Below are positions 41,413 through 49,506 of a stretch of 49,506 bases of DNA, piece by piece. Position 1 is the stretch's first letter. Each line of letters begins with the position of its first letter. The stretch is from an uncultured Opitutales bacterium. GTDB taxonomy: Bacteria; Verrucomicrobiota; Verrucomicrobiia; Opitutales; Intestinicryptomonadaceae. The stretch lies in the NCBI GenBank assembly GCA_944389315.1, contig CALXLX010000024.1, forward strand, positions 1 to 49,506, in the 5' to 3' direction. The notes below the pieces were generated by a model. That model was not told where the DNA came from and searched no databases. It saw nothing but the letters and a program-made list of their open reading frames with translations. A program made the position numbers and the translations under genes.

Positions 41413-43092
41413 CTAGTATCTTTCCTGCATGCTCTTGGCCTGGTTCGGAACCCAGTTCAAGGTATCCCTGGTTCTGATAATCTCGTCTATCTTGGCAATC
41501 AGAGCCTTCGAGAGGGCTATGTTGTATTCCATATCCGGCTTGGTAAGCCCGTAGAAGGTGTTGGGCTTTACGTTTGCTATGCCGAATTTGAGGGTGTTTG
41601 CAATCTCCAAAAGATAGTCTCTGCAGAACTTTTCAAACCTGTCCTTCAATGTTCTCTGCCTGAATTTCTCCTTGAACTTGGCGAGTATTTTTGCGGGAGC
41701 GGCGCGCTCGTCTATGGTCTCGTAGCGGGAGGAGGAAAGCATGACTATTGCGTCCATGTTGATGTTTGCAAGTTCCTCTATCTGCTTGACCTCGTTGAGG
41801 TATTTCTCGGAATTCATGCGAGTCCATGTCTTGAATGCGTCTATGCGCACGCACTTTTGCGTTTTTGAGGCTCTTTCAAGCTGGCGCATGTACGTCCTCA
41901 TGTCCTCGGTATTCTGCCATTTTATTATCTCCGGATAAGACTCCTGCATTACGGACACTCCCATGACCCTCGTGCCGACTTCGTCCATAAGGATGGACCC
42001 TTCGGGATATATCGGGGGAATCTTCGTGGTGGTGGGCATATAAATGCCGTCGAGGGAGGCTATCTTCAATGTGTATGCGAAGGGGGCACCGCTCCTTGCC
42101 GTTATGAACGCAAGATTTTTTGCTATCATATCCCTGTATTTGTCCGCGGCAAGATTCTCTGCGGGAATCATGCCCTCGGGGATGGCCTCTATGGGAGACA
42201 TCATCACGGGAACTTCGTTGCTCGAGTAGAAATCCTTAAGCTCTATGGTGTCTCCTCCGACTGACTTGATCTTTAGGGGAGAGCCGGTATACGCGCATTT
42301 CGGCAGTATTATAACGGGCCTGTCCTTGTACATATAGAGCATTGCTATGAAGGGATTTTTATCGTCGTCATAGACAAAGCCCATGCGGTTAAATTCTGCG
42401 ATGGAATTCTTTATGTAGAAAATCTTATTTTTATCCCTGGGATCTTTATTCTCATCCTCTTTCGCCTGTTTTGCACCGTTCGTTCCGGCAGCGGCGCTGT
42501 GGGCGGCTTCGGTCGGCTTAGGCTCCGACAACTTCTTGATCGCGTCGTATTGGGCGATGTAGTTCCCGGGGAACTTCTTTGCAGCCACTCCTTTTGCGAC
42601 TTCAAAAGTCATATCGTCTACGGACGGGGGCTTAGTGTAAGCTGCAAGCATATCGTAGGCCTCTATCTGCTTTGAGACGAGCGTCTCGGCGGCGACATAG
42701 TCGTTCTTGGACTCTTTTAATGCCGCGTCCCTGAGCTTCTTAAATTCGTCCGCCGACATGGCCGAGGGCTTGTATCCCTCTATGGAGTCCGCCGACTGGG
42801 ACTGCTTCATAATAAACTTCTCCTGCTCGCTGTATTCCAACGGGAATTTTTCTTCGGCCATTTTTTTAATCAGGTCGAGCTCCTCTTTGGGCAGGGATGA
42901 AGTTATATATTGTATGTTTTCCCATGCGCTGCACTGAATGGAAGCCCAACTTTCCTGCGCCGCTTCGTCTCCTGGCTTAACCTCCTTGGATTTCGCCACT
43001 ATCTTGGCTTTCAAATCCTCCGGAATGGAATCTGCATAAAGCGACGCTCCTAAGAACACCGCACCGGCAAATAGTAATAGGGTAAATTTCAT
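41413..43092 (-). CDS. Secreted protein of unknown function
   Basis: A 559-residue exported protein that I do not recognise. A signal peptide (MKFTLLLFAGAVFLGASLYA, cut before DS) precedes a helical, Lys/Glu-rich region (20-190) and a low-complexity linker (EPKPTEAAHSAAAGTN). A compact region (about 215-380) has hydrophobic strands such as PFIAMLYMYKDRPVIILPK. This strand pattern and the ILMDEVGTRVMGVSV segment recall trypsin-like or PDZ-type envelope proteins, without a visible catalytic triad. The C-terminal 180 residues are again helical. It is a single gene with its own terminator, convergent with the superoxide dismutase gene. Confidence 0.65.
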   Translation of the reverse strand: MKFTLLLFAGAVFLGASLYADSIPEDLKAKIVAKSKEVKPGDEAAQESWASIQCSAWENIQYITSSLPKEELDLIKKMAEEKFPLEYSEQEKFIMKQSQSADSIEGYKPSAMSADEFKKLRDAALKESKNDYVAAETLVSKQIEAYDMLAAYTKPPSVDDMTFEVAKGVAAKKFPGNYIAQYDAIKKLSEPKPTEAAHSAAAGTNGAKQAKEDENKDPRDKNKIFYIKNSIAEFNRMGFVYDDDKNPFIAMLYMYKDRPVIILPKCAYTGSPLKIKSVGGDTIELKDFYSSNEVPVMMSPIEAIPEGMIPAENLAADKYRDMIAKNLAFITARSGAPFAYTLKIASLDGIYMPTTTKIPPIYPEGSILMDEVGTRVMGVSVMQESYPEIIKWQNTEDMRTYMRQLERASKTQKCVRIDAFKTWTRMNSEKYLNEVKQIEELANINMDAIVMLSSSRYETIDERAAPAKILAKFKEKFRQRTLKDRFEKFCRDYLLEIANTLKFGIANVKPNTFYGLTKPDMEYNIALSKALIAKIDEIIRTRDTLNWVPNQAKSMQERY

Positions 43093-43182
43093 AGTAATTT
43101 ATTGATAATTTTATCGCCGGGAAAGTCAAATTTTTTTTCCCTTGCGCGGGATATGGGCCTGTGCGATACTGGGCGGATATAA

Positions 43183-44721
43183 ATGAAAGTTTTAAAGAAA
43201 ATATTGTCCTTTTTTAAGGGGGATAAAGGTTCGGGGAAAGCCGGAGACTCGAAGAAGGCTAATTCCCGGGGCGAAAATAGGAAAAGCCCGGGGAAAGGCG
43301 GCCGCGCCGTTCGTTCCGGAAGCAATAAGACGAGGCCGGACACTGGCTCTGCCAATGTCCGCGGATCCGCCGCAAAACCGCGCCGTGGAGCCATCTGCGA
43401 TGGAAGCGGTGCCGAAAGGAAGAGGGAAGCCTCGAAACAGGGGCGCATCTCGAGAAAAAAAGCCTCAAAGATTGTGCCGCAGCTTCCTCCGGAGGAGGAG
43501 CTTGCCGGCCGGACCTCCGAATTTGCCGCATTGGGCCTAAAGCCGTGCGTTCTTGCCGCGGTGGCAAAGCAGGGATATTCATCTCCCACGGAAATACAAA
43601 AGTTGGCAATTCCCATAGTTCTTGAAGGGTCTGACGTAGTGGGTACGGCTCAGACGGGCACGGGGAAAACCGCGGCATTTGCGCTGCCGGTCGTCCAGAA
43701 ACTGCTTCTCGACGCCCCGTACGAGCCCGCGAAACCGCGTTCTCCAAAGGTGTTGGTGCTTTCGCCCACGCGCGAGCTCGCCGCCCAGACGGCGCAGGCG
43801 TTTGAAAAATTCTCCGAGTTTACTCCCGTGGAGGTTCTCCTCGTGCAGGGTGGCGTTTCGATGAATCCCCAGATAGACGCTCTCGAGGGCGGGGTAGACG
43901 TTGTGGTTGCAACTCCGGGGCGTTTGCTCGACCATATACGCCAGCGCAATATCAATTTAAAGTCCGTTCGCTATCTCATACTCGACGAGGTGGACAGAAT
44001 GTTCGACATGGGGTTCATAGAGGATGTCTCAAACATTATAAGGTACTGCTCCACCGAGCGGCAGACTCTGTTCTTCTCTGCGACCATGCCGGATGCCGTG
44101 ATGAAGCTTTCCCGTTGGGCGCTTAAAAATCCGAAAAACGCAGGCGTGGGCATAGCGCATTCTCCGGCGGACACCATAGAGCATTTTGTATATCCCGTAG
44201 ACGCCATACAGAAGTACGATCTTCTCTTGGCCCTTCTTAAGACGCTCGATTTCAACAGCACCATAATCTTCACACGCACGCGGCGCGATGCAGACAGAAT
44301 CGCCGAATGGATAGAGGCCAACAAGGCGTGCTCTTGCACGGTACTTCATTCAGATAAAACCCAGCGCGAGCGCGACGCGGCTCTGAAGGCTTTCAAGGAA
44401 GGGCGCGTGAAGGTGCTTGTAGCAACGGACATCGCCTCCAGGGGGCTTGACATAAGCAACATCACCTATGTGATAAACTACAATGTCCCGGAGCAGCCGG
44501 AGGATTACGTCCACAGGATAGGGCGCACGGGCAGGGCGAATGCCGAGGGCAGGGCAATAACTTTATTCTCGTCGGACGAGACCTCATTTCTTGACAGGAT
44601 AGAAAGCTTCATCGAGCGCCCGATAGAGCGCAGGGTTCTCGAAGGTTTCGCCTATCGCAGCGATCCGCTGTTCGACGCAAGAAAGAGCGTTCCCGCGCAC
44701 CGCAAGAGGCGCAACCACTAA
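43183..44721 (+). CDS. DEAD-box RNA helicase (RhlE-like) with basic N-terminal extension
   Basis: A 512-residue ATP-dependent RNA helicase. A Lys/Arg/Gly/Ser-rich extension (1-105) precedes the Q motif (YSSPTEIQ), motif I AQTGTGKT (156-163), PTRELAAQ, TPGRLLD, motif II as DEVD at 268-271 in place of DEAD, SAT, then FTRTRRDADRIAEW, VATDIASRGLDI and HRIGRTGR. The Ala-to-Val change in motif II keeps both acidic catalytic residues, so activity is expected. The basic extension probably binds RNA non-specifically. It is 12 nt upstream of rlmH, and both are linked to ribosome maturation. Confidence 0.92.
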   Translation: MKVLKKILSFFKGDKGSGKAGDSKKANSRGENRKSPGKGGRAVRSGSNKTRPDTGSANVRGSAAKPRRGAICDGSGAERKREASKQGRISRKKASKIVPQLPPEEELAGRTSEFAALGLKPCVLAAVAKQGYSSPTEIQKLAIPIVLEGSDVVGTAQTGTGKTAAFALPVVQKLLLDAPYEPAKPRSPKVLVLSPTRELAAQTAQAFEKFSEFTPVEVLLVQGGVSMNPQIDALEGGVDVVVATPGRLLDHIRQRNINLKSVRYLILDEVDRMFDMGFIEDVSNIIRYCSTERQTLFFSATMPDAVMKLSRWALKNPKNAGVGIAHSPADTIEHFVYPVDAIQKYDLLLALLKTLDFNSTIIFTRTRRDADRIAEWIEANKACSCTVLHSDKTQRERDAALKAFKEGRVKVLVATDIASRGLDISNITYVINYNVPEQPEDYVHRIGRTGRANAEGRAITLFSSDETSFLDRIESFIERPIERRVLEGFAYRSDPLFDARKSVPAHRKRRNH

Positions 44722-44733
44722 TGTTTTTTTAAA

Positions 44734-45174
44734 GTGTCCCTCAAGCTCATAGTTGTTGGAAAGCTCAAGAACCGCAATCTCGCCGAATTGTGCGATGAAT
44801 ACGCCAAACGCATATCCCGCTACGGCGGAATCGAAATAACGGAGCTTAAGGACGGCGCCTCTCCCGACGCCGAAGGGGTGAAAATTCTCGATGCCGTAAA
44901 GAATTTCAAAGGCGCCGTTTACGCGATGGGGGAGGAGGGCAAGGCCGTTTCGTCGAAGGGGCTTTCCAAGATTCTTGAGGCCGATTTGCTGCGGGGAGGT
45001 TCTGCCTTCATCATAGGCGGGGCTTACGGATTGTCCGGCGCGGTGAAGGAGCGGGCTGACAAAATCCTGTCCATGTCTGAGATGACATTTACCCACGAGT
45101 TTGCCCGCGCAATACTGCTTGAGCAGCTCTACAGGGCGAAGACCATAAGCGCGGGGACGGGCTACCACCATTGA
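44734..45174 (+). CDS. rlmH: 23S rRNA (pseudouridine1915-N3)-methyltransferase RlmH
   Basis: A 146-residue SPOUT methyltransferase that methylates pseudouridine 1915 in helix 69 of 23S rRNA on assembled ribosomes. The conserved elements are KLIVVGKLKN at the start, FIIGGAYGLSG for the S-adenosylmethionine knot, and LLEQLYRAKTISAGTGYHH at the end. The start is GTG at 44734, and no ATG is available nearby in frame. It lies 12 nt after the DEAD-box helicase gene, suggesting one transcript. Confidence 0.95.
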   Translation: MSLKLIVVGKLKNRNLAELCDEYAKRISRYGGIEITELKDGASPDAEGVKILDAVKNFKGAVYAMGEEGKAVSSKGLSKILEADLLRGGSAFIIGGAYGLSGAVKERADKILSMSEMTFTHEFARAILLEQLYRAKTISAGTGYHH

Positions 45175-45182
45175 TGGTTTTT

Positions 45183-45216
45183 CCCCTCCATTCCGCATAT
45201 GCGGCGCGAAGGAGGG
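45183..45216. terminator. Possible bidirectional terminator
   Basis: CCCTCC and GGAGGG arms enclose the perfect palindrome CCGCATATGCGG between the convergent rlmH and GH43-like genes. T-runs are weak on both sides. Confidence 0.4.
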
Positions 45217-45258
45217 CATGCCCGTTTTGCCAAGCGCAGCGCTGAGGCTTTCTTTTCA

Positions 45259-46392
45259 CTAATTTTGCTTCTGCTTTAATGGAATGGTGACGTTGAAGGA
45301 ATGTTCCCTGTCGACGTCTGCCGCAAAGCCGAGGGCTATTAGTTTTCCGCCGTCAAATACGCATTGGGGTCTTTCGAGGTGCATGAGCTTTTGCGTTTTG
45401 CCGTCCTCCCAGAGTATCTGCGGGTTTATGACATAGGTGTGTTTTGCGGGTTTCCAATTCAGGCCGTCCTCCGAGCTGAAAAGGACTATCTTAAAGCCTT
45501 TCGGCTCTTTTACAAAGGAGCCTTTCATGTCTTTTGCCATGGCGTAGAAGCAATCCCCGTCCTGTTTCCATACATAAGGGTCCTCCGCGGCGAAATCGCT
45601 GCCTTCTGCGGTGAATATGGGCTTGGGATTCTTTATAAACGGCCCCACGGGGTTGTCTGCCAAAGCCGTAAGATGAACTACCGGACCTCCGAACGGCTTG
45701 GGCTTCTTGGCGGCAACGCCCTTGTATATCATAAGATACTTCCCGTCTGGAGTGTCGGTGACCGTGGGATTTGTCGTGCAGAGGGCGTCGGGCGCGTCGG
45801 GATTGTCCGATACGTCCACTATCGGCTTGTCGAAGCGTTTCCACGGCCCGTATGGGCTGTCGGACACGGCGACTCCTATGCGCTGGTTGTTCCTGTGGGA
45901 GAAATTTAGCGCCTTGTAATTGCCAGGCCGTCCGACCTTTCCGTCTCCCCTGTTTCCCGTGTAGTATATGTAATATTTCCCGCCGAACTTCTTTACCGTT
46001 GGGTTGTGCGTGCACATTCCGTCCCAGAACTCCGGACCGCGCGCGGGCAGGGCGACATCTGAATGTTTCCACGGCCCGAACGGGCTGTCGGATACGGCGT
46101 GCGCTATCTGGCAGTGCGTCACCCAGGCGTTGTGGTGGTATGCCCTCGGCCAGCGGGAGTAATACATGTGCCAGAGCCCGTCGTCGCCCTTTATGGTCGA
46201 ACCGCACCAGATGTAATAAGCAGGGTCTTCAAATTTTGAGGATTTAGGCGCTGGAAGCAGCCTCTCGTTCAAATTTAAAGCCCCGCGCTCGGAGTCCGCG
46301 CCGGGGTTGGCCCCGTCGGAAGATGCGCATCCGGCAAGCAGCGCGGCGCTCAGCATTAAAAATGGAAAAACCAGCTTGTTGGCTATATGCAT
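45259..46392 (-). CDS. GH43-like glycosidase lipoprotein
   Basis: A 377-residue lipoprotein (lipobox LLAGC, Cys22) with a five-bladed propeller-type sequence as in glycoside hydrolase family 43 and related clans. It has repeated DSPFGPWK / DSPYGPWK / DNPVGPF blade motifs, FEDPAYYIWCGS near the start, NPTVKKFGGKYYIYYTG, and AEDPYVWKQDGDCFYAM. These place acidic residues where the family has its catalytic Asp and Glu, but the exact triad and substrate are not certain. Surface polysaccharide degradation is inferred. It starts 3 nt after the stop of the NERD helicase gene on the same strand, without an obvious functional link. Confidence 0.8.
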   Translation of the reverse strand: MHIANKLVFPFLMLSAALLAGCASSDGANPGADSERGALNLNERLLPAPKSSKFEDPAYYIWCGSTIKGDDGLWHMYYSRWPRAYHHNAWVTHCQIAHAVSDSPFGPWKHSDVALPARGPEFWDGMCTHNPTVKKFGGKYYIYYTGNRGDGKVGRPGNYKALNFSHRNNQRIGVAVSDSPYGPWKRFDKPIVDVSDNPDAPDALCTTNPTVTDTPDGKYLMIYKGVAAKKPKPFGGPVVHLTALADNPVGPFIKNPKPIFTAEGSDFAAEDPYVWKQDGDCFYAMAKDMKGSFVKEPKGFKIVLFSSEDGLNWKPAKHTYVINPQILWEDGKTQKLMHLERPQCVFDGGKLIALGFAADVDREHSFNVTIPLKQKQN

Positions 46393-46395
46393 GTT

Positions 46396-48120
46396 TTACA
46401 GATTTAGATTTTTGAACATTTTGTCCTTGAAAAACGCCGTCTCCGAAAGAGACGCCTTCCTTTGGGCGAACTTTCCGGCAACCTGGGGGCGTATTTTTGT
46501 GTCGGCCAAAATTCTCAGAAGGTACTTGCTGCGCATTGCCGCGAGGGAAAAATTCCTCTCGGCGGCGGTTCCCTCTATCGTGCTTAGATCGGTGATGACC
46601 ACGGCCATGGACTCCATGGAGGCGAAGTCGTCTATGCGGGAGTAATGAATTTTATCTTTGGCGTCCATGTCGGGGGAGAGCTTGTCCCGCCATTTTTCGT
46701 CGTCGGCAAGGCGCGCGGCTGCCGAGTTTGTCTTTGGCGAGAGCACCGTTATGTCCGACGGGTTGGGCACGAGCTTTTCAAGCTCGCGCAGGGTGTCTGC
46801 CAGCAGCCTGGATTGCGACTCCTCGGAATTGTAGTATTTCCACAACGGATACTCCCCACCGTTCGGCCGCGCGATAATCCGGTAGTTGAGGCCGGGGTCC
46901 CCGAATATATACGCCGTCTGGCATACCTCCCTCGGGTTCCTGCAATTCAAGAAAAGATTGCACACCGCCGGGCGCACCCTTTTGAGATTTTCCCGCAATT
47001 TTGCGGCATCCGGGTCTTTGTCCGTTTCGGATAGGGAATTCTCCAGTGATACGTCCCCGAAAACCGCCCACATGCCGTTTTCAAAACCGCCTTTGAGAAG
47101 GGCGTTTGCATATTGCACGACGTTGCGGTCCTTGAGCGATTCCTGCGCTTCGTCGGCTATAAGAAAGTCGAAGGATTCCTCCTCGTTGAAATTTCCCCCG
47201 CGCGAGGCAGCAAACTCCGAAAGTTGCCTTGCAGTCGAGGCGACGCATAGGGCGGAAATCCCGTCGGCTATGTCCGCGTAAGAGCACTGCCTTTCTACCT
47301 GTTTTTTCAGCCTTTCGGATTCGCACAAAAACAGAGTTTTCTTTCCCTGCCTCTTTTTTATATCGGCAGTCTCGAGCGCGCTTATGGTTTTCCCCGTTCC
47401 GGGCAGCCCCGTGACGAGCGTGCGCGGATTGAAGGGGATTATGCATTTTATGAGGAAGTCCTGCTCGTCCGTATAGCGGGTTATCTCCTCGTTTAAGATT
47501 CTAACCCGCGCCTGGGGGGACTCCTTGAATCCCAGATATGAGGTGAGCGCGTTTCTTAATATGTCGAAATTTTCTCCGCAGAAATCAGCCGACGCGTTTC
47601 TTGCGACGTTCCCGAGACGCTTGTGAACCCTGTCGAGCTCGTCGCGGAATTTTTGGAATATGGCCTCCGAAACGTCCCTGCCGTCGAAGTCCGACGCGTC
47701 CGCAAACTGCCCGCGCGAATACGCCGTGCCGTTGGGCTCGCACACCCCGAAGGGATATACCACCAGGCATGCAAAGGGCAGCTTCCTGAATTTTTTCAGG
47801 TCCGAGCGCGAATATATGTAGTCTCTTATCGCGAGTGATTCGTCCCAAACCTGCTCGAAAGGGTCTTTCCTGCGGCTTTTGGAGTATCCCTCGTAAATCT
47901 GCCCCGAGTAGGATTTTATCTCCATTACCAAAACGCCCATCTTCGGAATGAGCGCGACGAAATCCGCCTCTCCCTTCAGCTGCGTGGGGTGAACGCCGAG
48001 CTTCATCGAATGAAACACAACCCAGCTTTTCGACGCCGAGCCGTTTTCAAGAGCGCGGAATATATACTGCTCACCGTTCACGCTTGCCGGATCGCACAGC
48101 GATGGAATCATTATTGCCAT
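46396..48120 (-). CDS. NERD-domain DNA/RNA helicase-like protein
   Basis: A 574-residue protein with two parts. Residues 12-130 are a NERD (nuclease-related) domain. It contains GEADFVALIPKMGVLVMEIKSY, with Asp53, Glu67 and Lys69 as the D-ExK nuclease-type triad. Residues 230-570 are a superfamily 1 / DUF2075-type helicase with Walker A GLPGTGKT at 238-245 and Walker B IADEAQ (Asp323, Glu324). Such fusions are widespread and some belong to defence or repair loci, but the role here is unknown. The start may be the ATG at 48120 or 48111. It is followed after 3 nt by the GH43-like gene. Confidence 0.85.
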   Translation of the reverse strand: MAIMIPSLCDPASVNGEQYIFRALENGSASKSWVVFHSMKLGVHPTQLKGEADFVALIPKMGVLVMEIKSYSGQIYEGYSKSRRKDPFEQVWDESLAIRDYIYSRSDLKKFRKLPFACLVVYPFGVCEPNGTAYSRGQFADASDFDGRDVSEAIFQKFRDELDRVHKRLGNVARNASADFCGENFDILRNALTSYLGFKESPQARVRILNEEITRYTDEQDFLIKCIIPFNPRTLVTGLPGTGKTISALETADIKKRQGKKTLFLCESERLKKQVERQCSYADIADGISALCVASTARQLSEFAASRGGNFNEEESFDFLIADEAQESLKDRNVVQYANALLKGGFENGMWAVFGDVSLENSLSETDKDPDAAKLRENLKRVRPAVCNLFLNCRNPREVCQTAYIFGDPGLNYRIIARPNGGEYPLWKYYNSEESQSRLLADTLRELEKLVPNPSDITVLSPKTNSAAARLADDEKWRDKLSPDMDAKDKIHYSRIDDFASMESMAVVITDLSTIEGTAAERNFSLAAMRSKYLLRILADTKIRPQVAGKFAQRKASLSETAFFKDKMFKNLNL

Positions 48121-48140
48121 GTTGCGTCTGTTTTTATTGG

Positions 48141-48169
48141 AAACTATTTTTGACAGTCCCTTGCGTCAA
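48141..48169 (-). promoter_or_regulatory. Possible promoter of the NERD helicase gene
   Basis: The minus strand has TTGACG (48164-48169), a 17-nt spacer and TAGTTT (48141-48146), about 20 nt before the start codon. The -35 box borders an AAGCGCTT repeat pair at 48169-48187. Confidence 0.35.
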
Positions 48170-48238
48170 GCGCTTAAAAAGCGCTTTCCAAAAAAAGAGT
48201 TTCCGCATCAAACGCATTTTGGCGCGGCTGCGGATACC

Positions 48239-49506
48239 TTATCTGCCGCCCCGGTTTTTGCGCGCTTTCTTCTGCCTTGGGAAATTTCCGGGAATTTTCT
48301 TCCTGTCGGACTTTTTCATTTCTGAGGCGCTTTTTGCGGCGCGCTCGGCGCGCCTTTGCTCGAATCCCCTCCGCCCGTTGGGATTGCGGTTTAGGCGGGT
48401 GTCCATCCCCCTCTTTCTGGGTATGCATTTCTTTCTGCCGTCATGCACGTCGCGGGCGTCCTGGCTCTCAAACGGATTCTCCTCCTCTGAGACGGGAACA
48501 GGCCTTTTTATAAATCTTTCTATCGCCTTAAGCAGGAACCCGTCGGACGGGCAGAAGAAGGATATTGCCTCGCCGCTCTGTTGCGCCCGGGCGGTTCTGC
48601 CTATGCGGTGGACGTATGTTTCAGCCTCCTCCGGAAGGTCGTAGTTTACGACAAGCCCCATGTCTTTGACGTCTATGCCCCTCGCGGCTATATCGGTTGC
48701 CACGAGCACCATGCATCTGCCCGCTTTGAAATCGTCCAGGGCCCTGCGCCTGGCGGACTGCGATTTGTTTGAATGTATTGCCTCGGCCCCGTATTTTTCT
48801 CCGGCCAGCTTTTTTGCCACTTTGTTCGCGCCGTGCTTTGTGCGGCAGAATACGAGCGTTCTTGCGGCGAAATCCTTTTCGAGGCGCCTGTCGACAAGGT
48901 ATTTTAGAAGGTTTGTTTTGTCTGCCTCGTCAACGAAATAGAGTTTCTGGTCTATCTTCTCGACCGTGGGCTTGCCGGGAGATACGGAAATTTCCGCCGG
49001 ATCTTTGACTATGGACTTTGCCAATTCCTTAACGGCGTCGGTCATTGTGGCGGAAAAGAGCAGAGTCTGCCTTTGGGAGGGAAGCTTTGAGAAGATCTTT
49101 CTTATGTCCCTTATAAAGCCCATGTCTAACATTCTATCGGCCTCGTCGAGAACGGCTATTTCCACAGCGCTAAAAGAAAGTTTCTTCTGGTTAAACAGGT
49201 CTAATAGTCTGCCCGGAGTAGCAACAAGAATGTCCACTCCTTTTTCAAGGGCTCTAATTTGAGGCCTTGCTGATACCCCTCCAAAAACCTTTGTATGGGA
49301 AATTCTTGCGTATTTTGTATATATTTTTATATTGTCGTTTACCTGTTCGGCCAATTCCCGCGTGGGTACAAGAATCAGAGCGCGGAAACTTCCGCATTTT
49401 GCAAATCCGGAAGTTTGAAACTTCTGTATGATAGGAAGAGTAAATGCTGCGGTTTTTCCTGTGCCTGTTTGCGCGCAAGCAAATATGTCGCGCTCGGCAA
49501 GAATCT
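48239..49506 (-). CDS. DEAD-box RNA helicase (RhlE-like), N-terminus cut by window edge
   Basis: A leftward gene whose start lies beyond the right edge. The frame is open through the last base and begins in ILAERDIFACAQTGTGKT (motif I). It continues with PTRELAEQ, TPGRLLD, DEAD (canonical here), SAT, FCRTKHGANKVAKKL, VATDIAARGIDV and HRIGRTARA. After about 320 visible residues a basic C-terminal tail rich in Arg, Lys and Asn follows (RGMDTRLNRNPNGRRG, KKARKNRGGR), typical of RhlE-type helicases acting in ribosome assembly or mRNA decay. It differs from the DEAD-box gene at 43183, whose basic extension is N-terminal. Confidence 0.93.
   Translation of the reverse strand, partial: ILAERDIFACAQTGTGKTAAFTLPIIQKFQTSGFAKCGSFRALILVPTRELAEQVNDNIKIYTKYARISHTKVFGGVSARPQIRALEKGVDILVATPGRLLDLFNQKKLSFSAVEIAVLDEADRMLDMGFIRDIRKIFSKLPSQRQTLLFSATMTDAVKELAKSIVKDPAEISVSPGKPTVEKIDQKLYFVDEADKTNLLKYLVDRRLEKDFAARTLVFCRTKHGANKVAKKLAGEKYGAEAIHSNKSQSARRRALDDFKAGRCMVLVATDIAARGIDVKDMGLVVNYDLPEEAETYVHRIGRTARAQQSGEAISFFCPSDGFLLKAIERFIKRPVPVSEEENPFESQDARDVHDGRKKCIPRKRGMDTRLNRNPNGRRGFEQRRAERAAKSASEMKKSDRKKIPGNFPRQKKARKNRGGR

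Overview
The window looks like a chromosomal segment of a Verrucomicrobiota bacterium, probably near Opitutales. A truncated protein at the left edge ends in a PEP-CTERM sorting tail of the type common there. The housekeeping genes (rpoD, dnaG, gltX, purF, infA, tadA, tatA, rlmH) are typical bacterial types, are fairly GC-rich, and use ATA as their main isoleucine codon. No species name can be justified from the sequence alone.

Left part (1-15.6 kb) is accessory. It holds the end of a PEP-CTERM surface protein, then a 1004-residue TIR / transmembrane / coiled-coil / TPR protein, then a leftward tyrosine recombinase. Divergent from the recombinase is a compact AT-rich operon of six genes (5601-15141): three large dynamin-like GTPases, a fourth small GTPase with a coiled-coil tail, an unrecognised multi-pass membrane protein, and a DUF445 membrane protein. 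Between the recombinase and the operon, two perfect 20-bp inverted copies bracket 140 bp. That is the layout of an invertible regulatory switch or a pair of recombination/operator sites. This multi-GTPase operon is the best candidate for an undescribed system, most plausibly membrane remodelling or phage defence by analogy with other bacterial dynamin clusters. That function is inference.

Middle (15.6-23.8 kb): a sulfur and peroxide group (CoA-disulfide reductase fused to rhodanese, a rhodanese with a membrane tail, a Fur/PerR-type regulator, and catalase with a palindromic operator-like promoter), followed by sparse DNA with tRNA-Gly(CCC), an outer-membrane beta-barrel protein and tRNA-Glu(TTC).

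Right part (23.8-49.5 kb) is core genome. A leftward run carries a TPR lipoprotein, dnaG, rpoD and a small secreted protein. A rightward run carries a DUF362 protein, a Nudix hydrolase, gltX, purF, a secreted protein and tatA. Then come an iron-type ABC transporter pair, infA, tadA, a superoxide dismutase, a secreted orphan, a DEAD-box helicase, rlmH, a GH43-like lipoprotein, a NERD-domain helicase and a second DEAD-box helicase cut by the right edge. No CRISPR array, rRNA operon or intact insertion sequence was seen.
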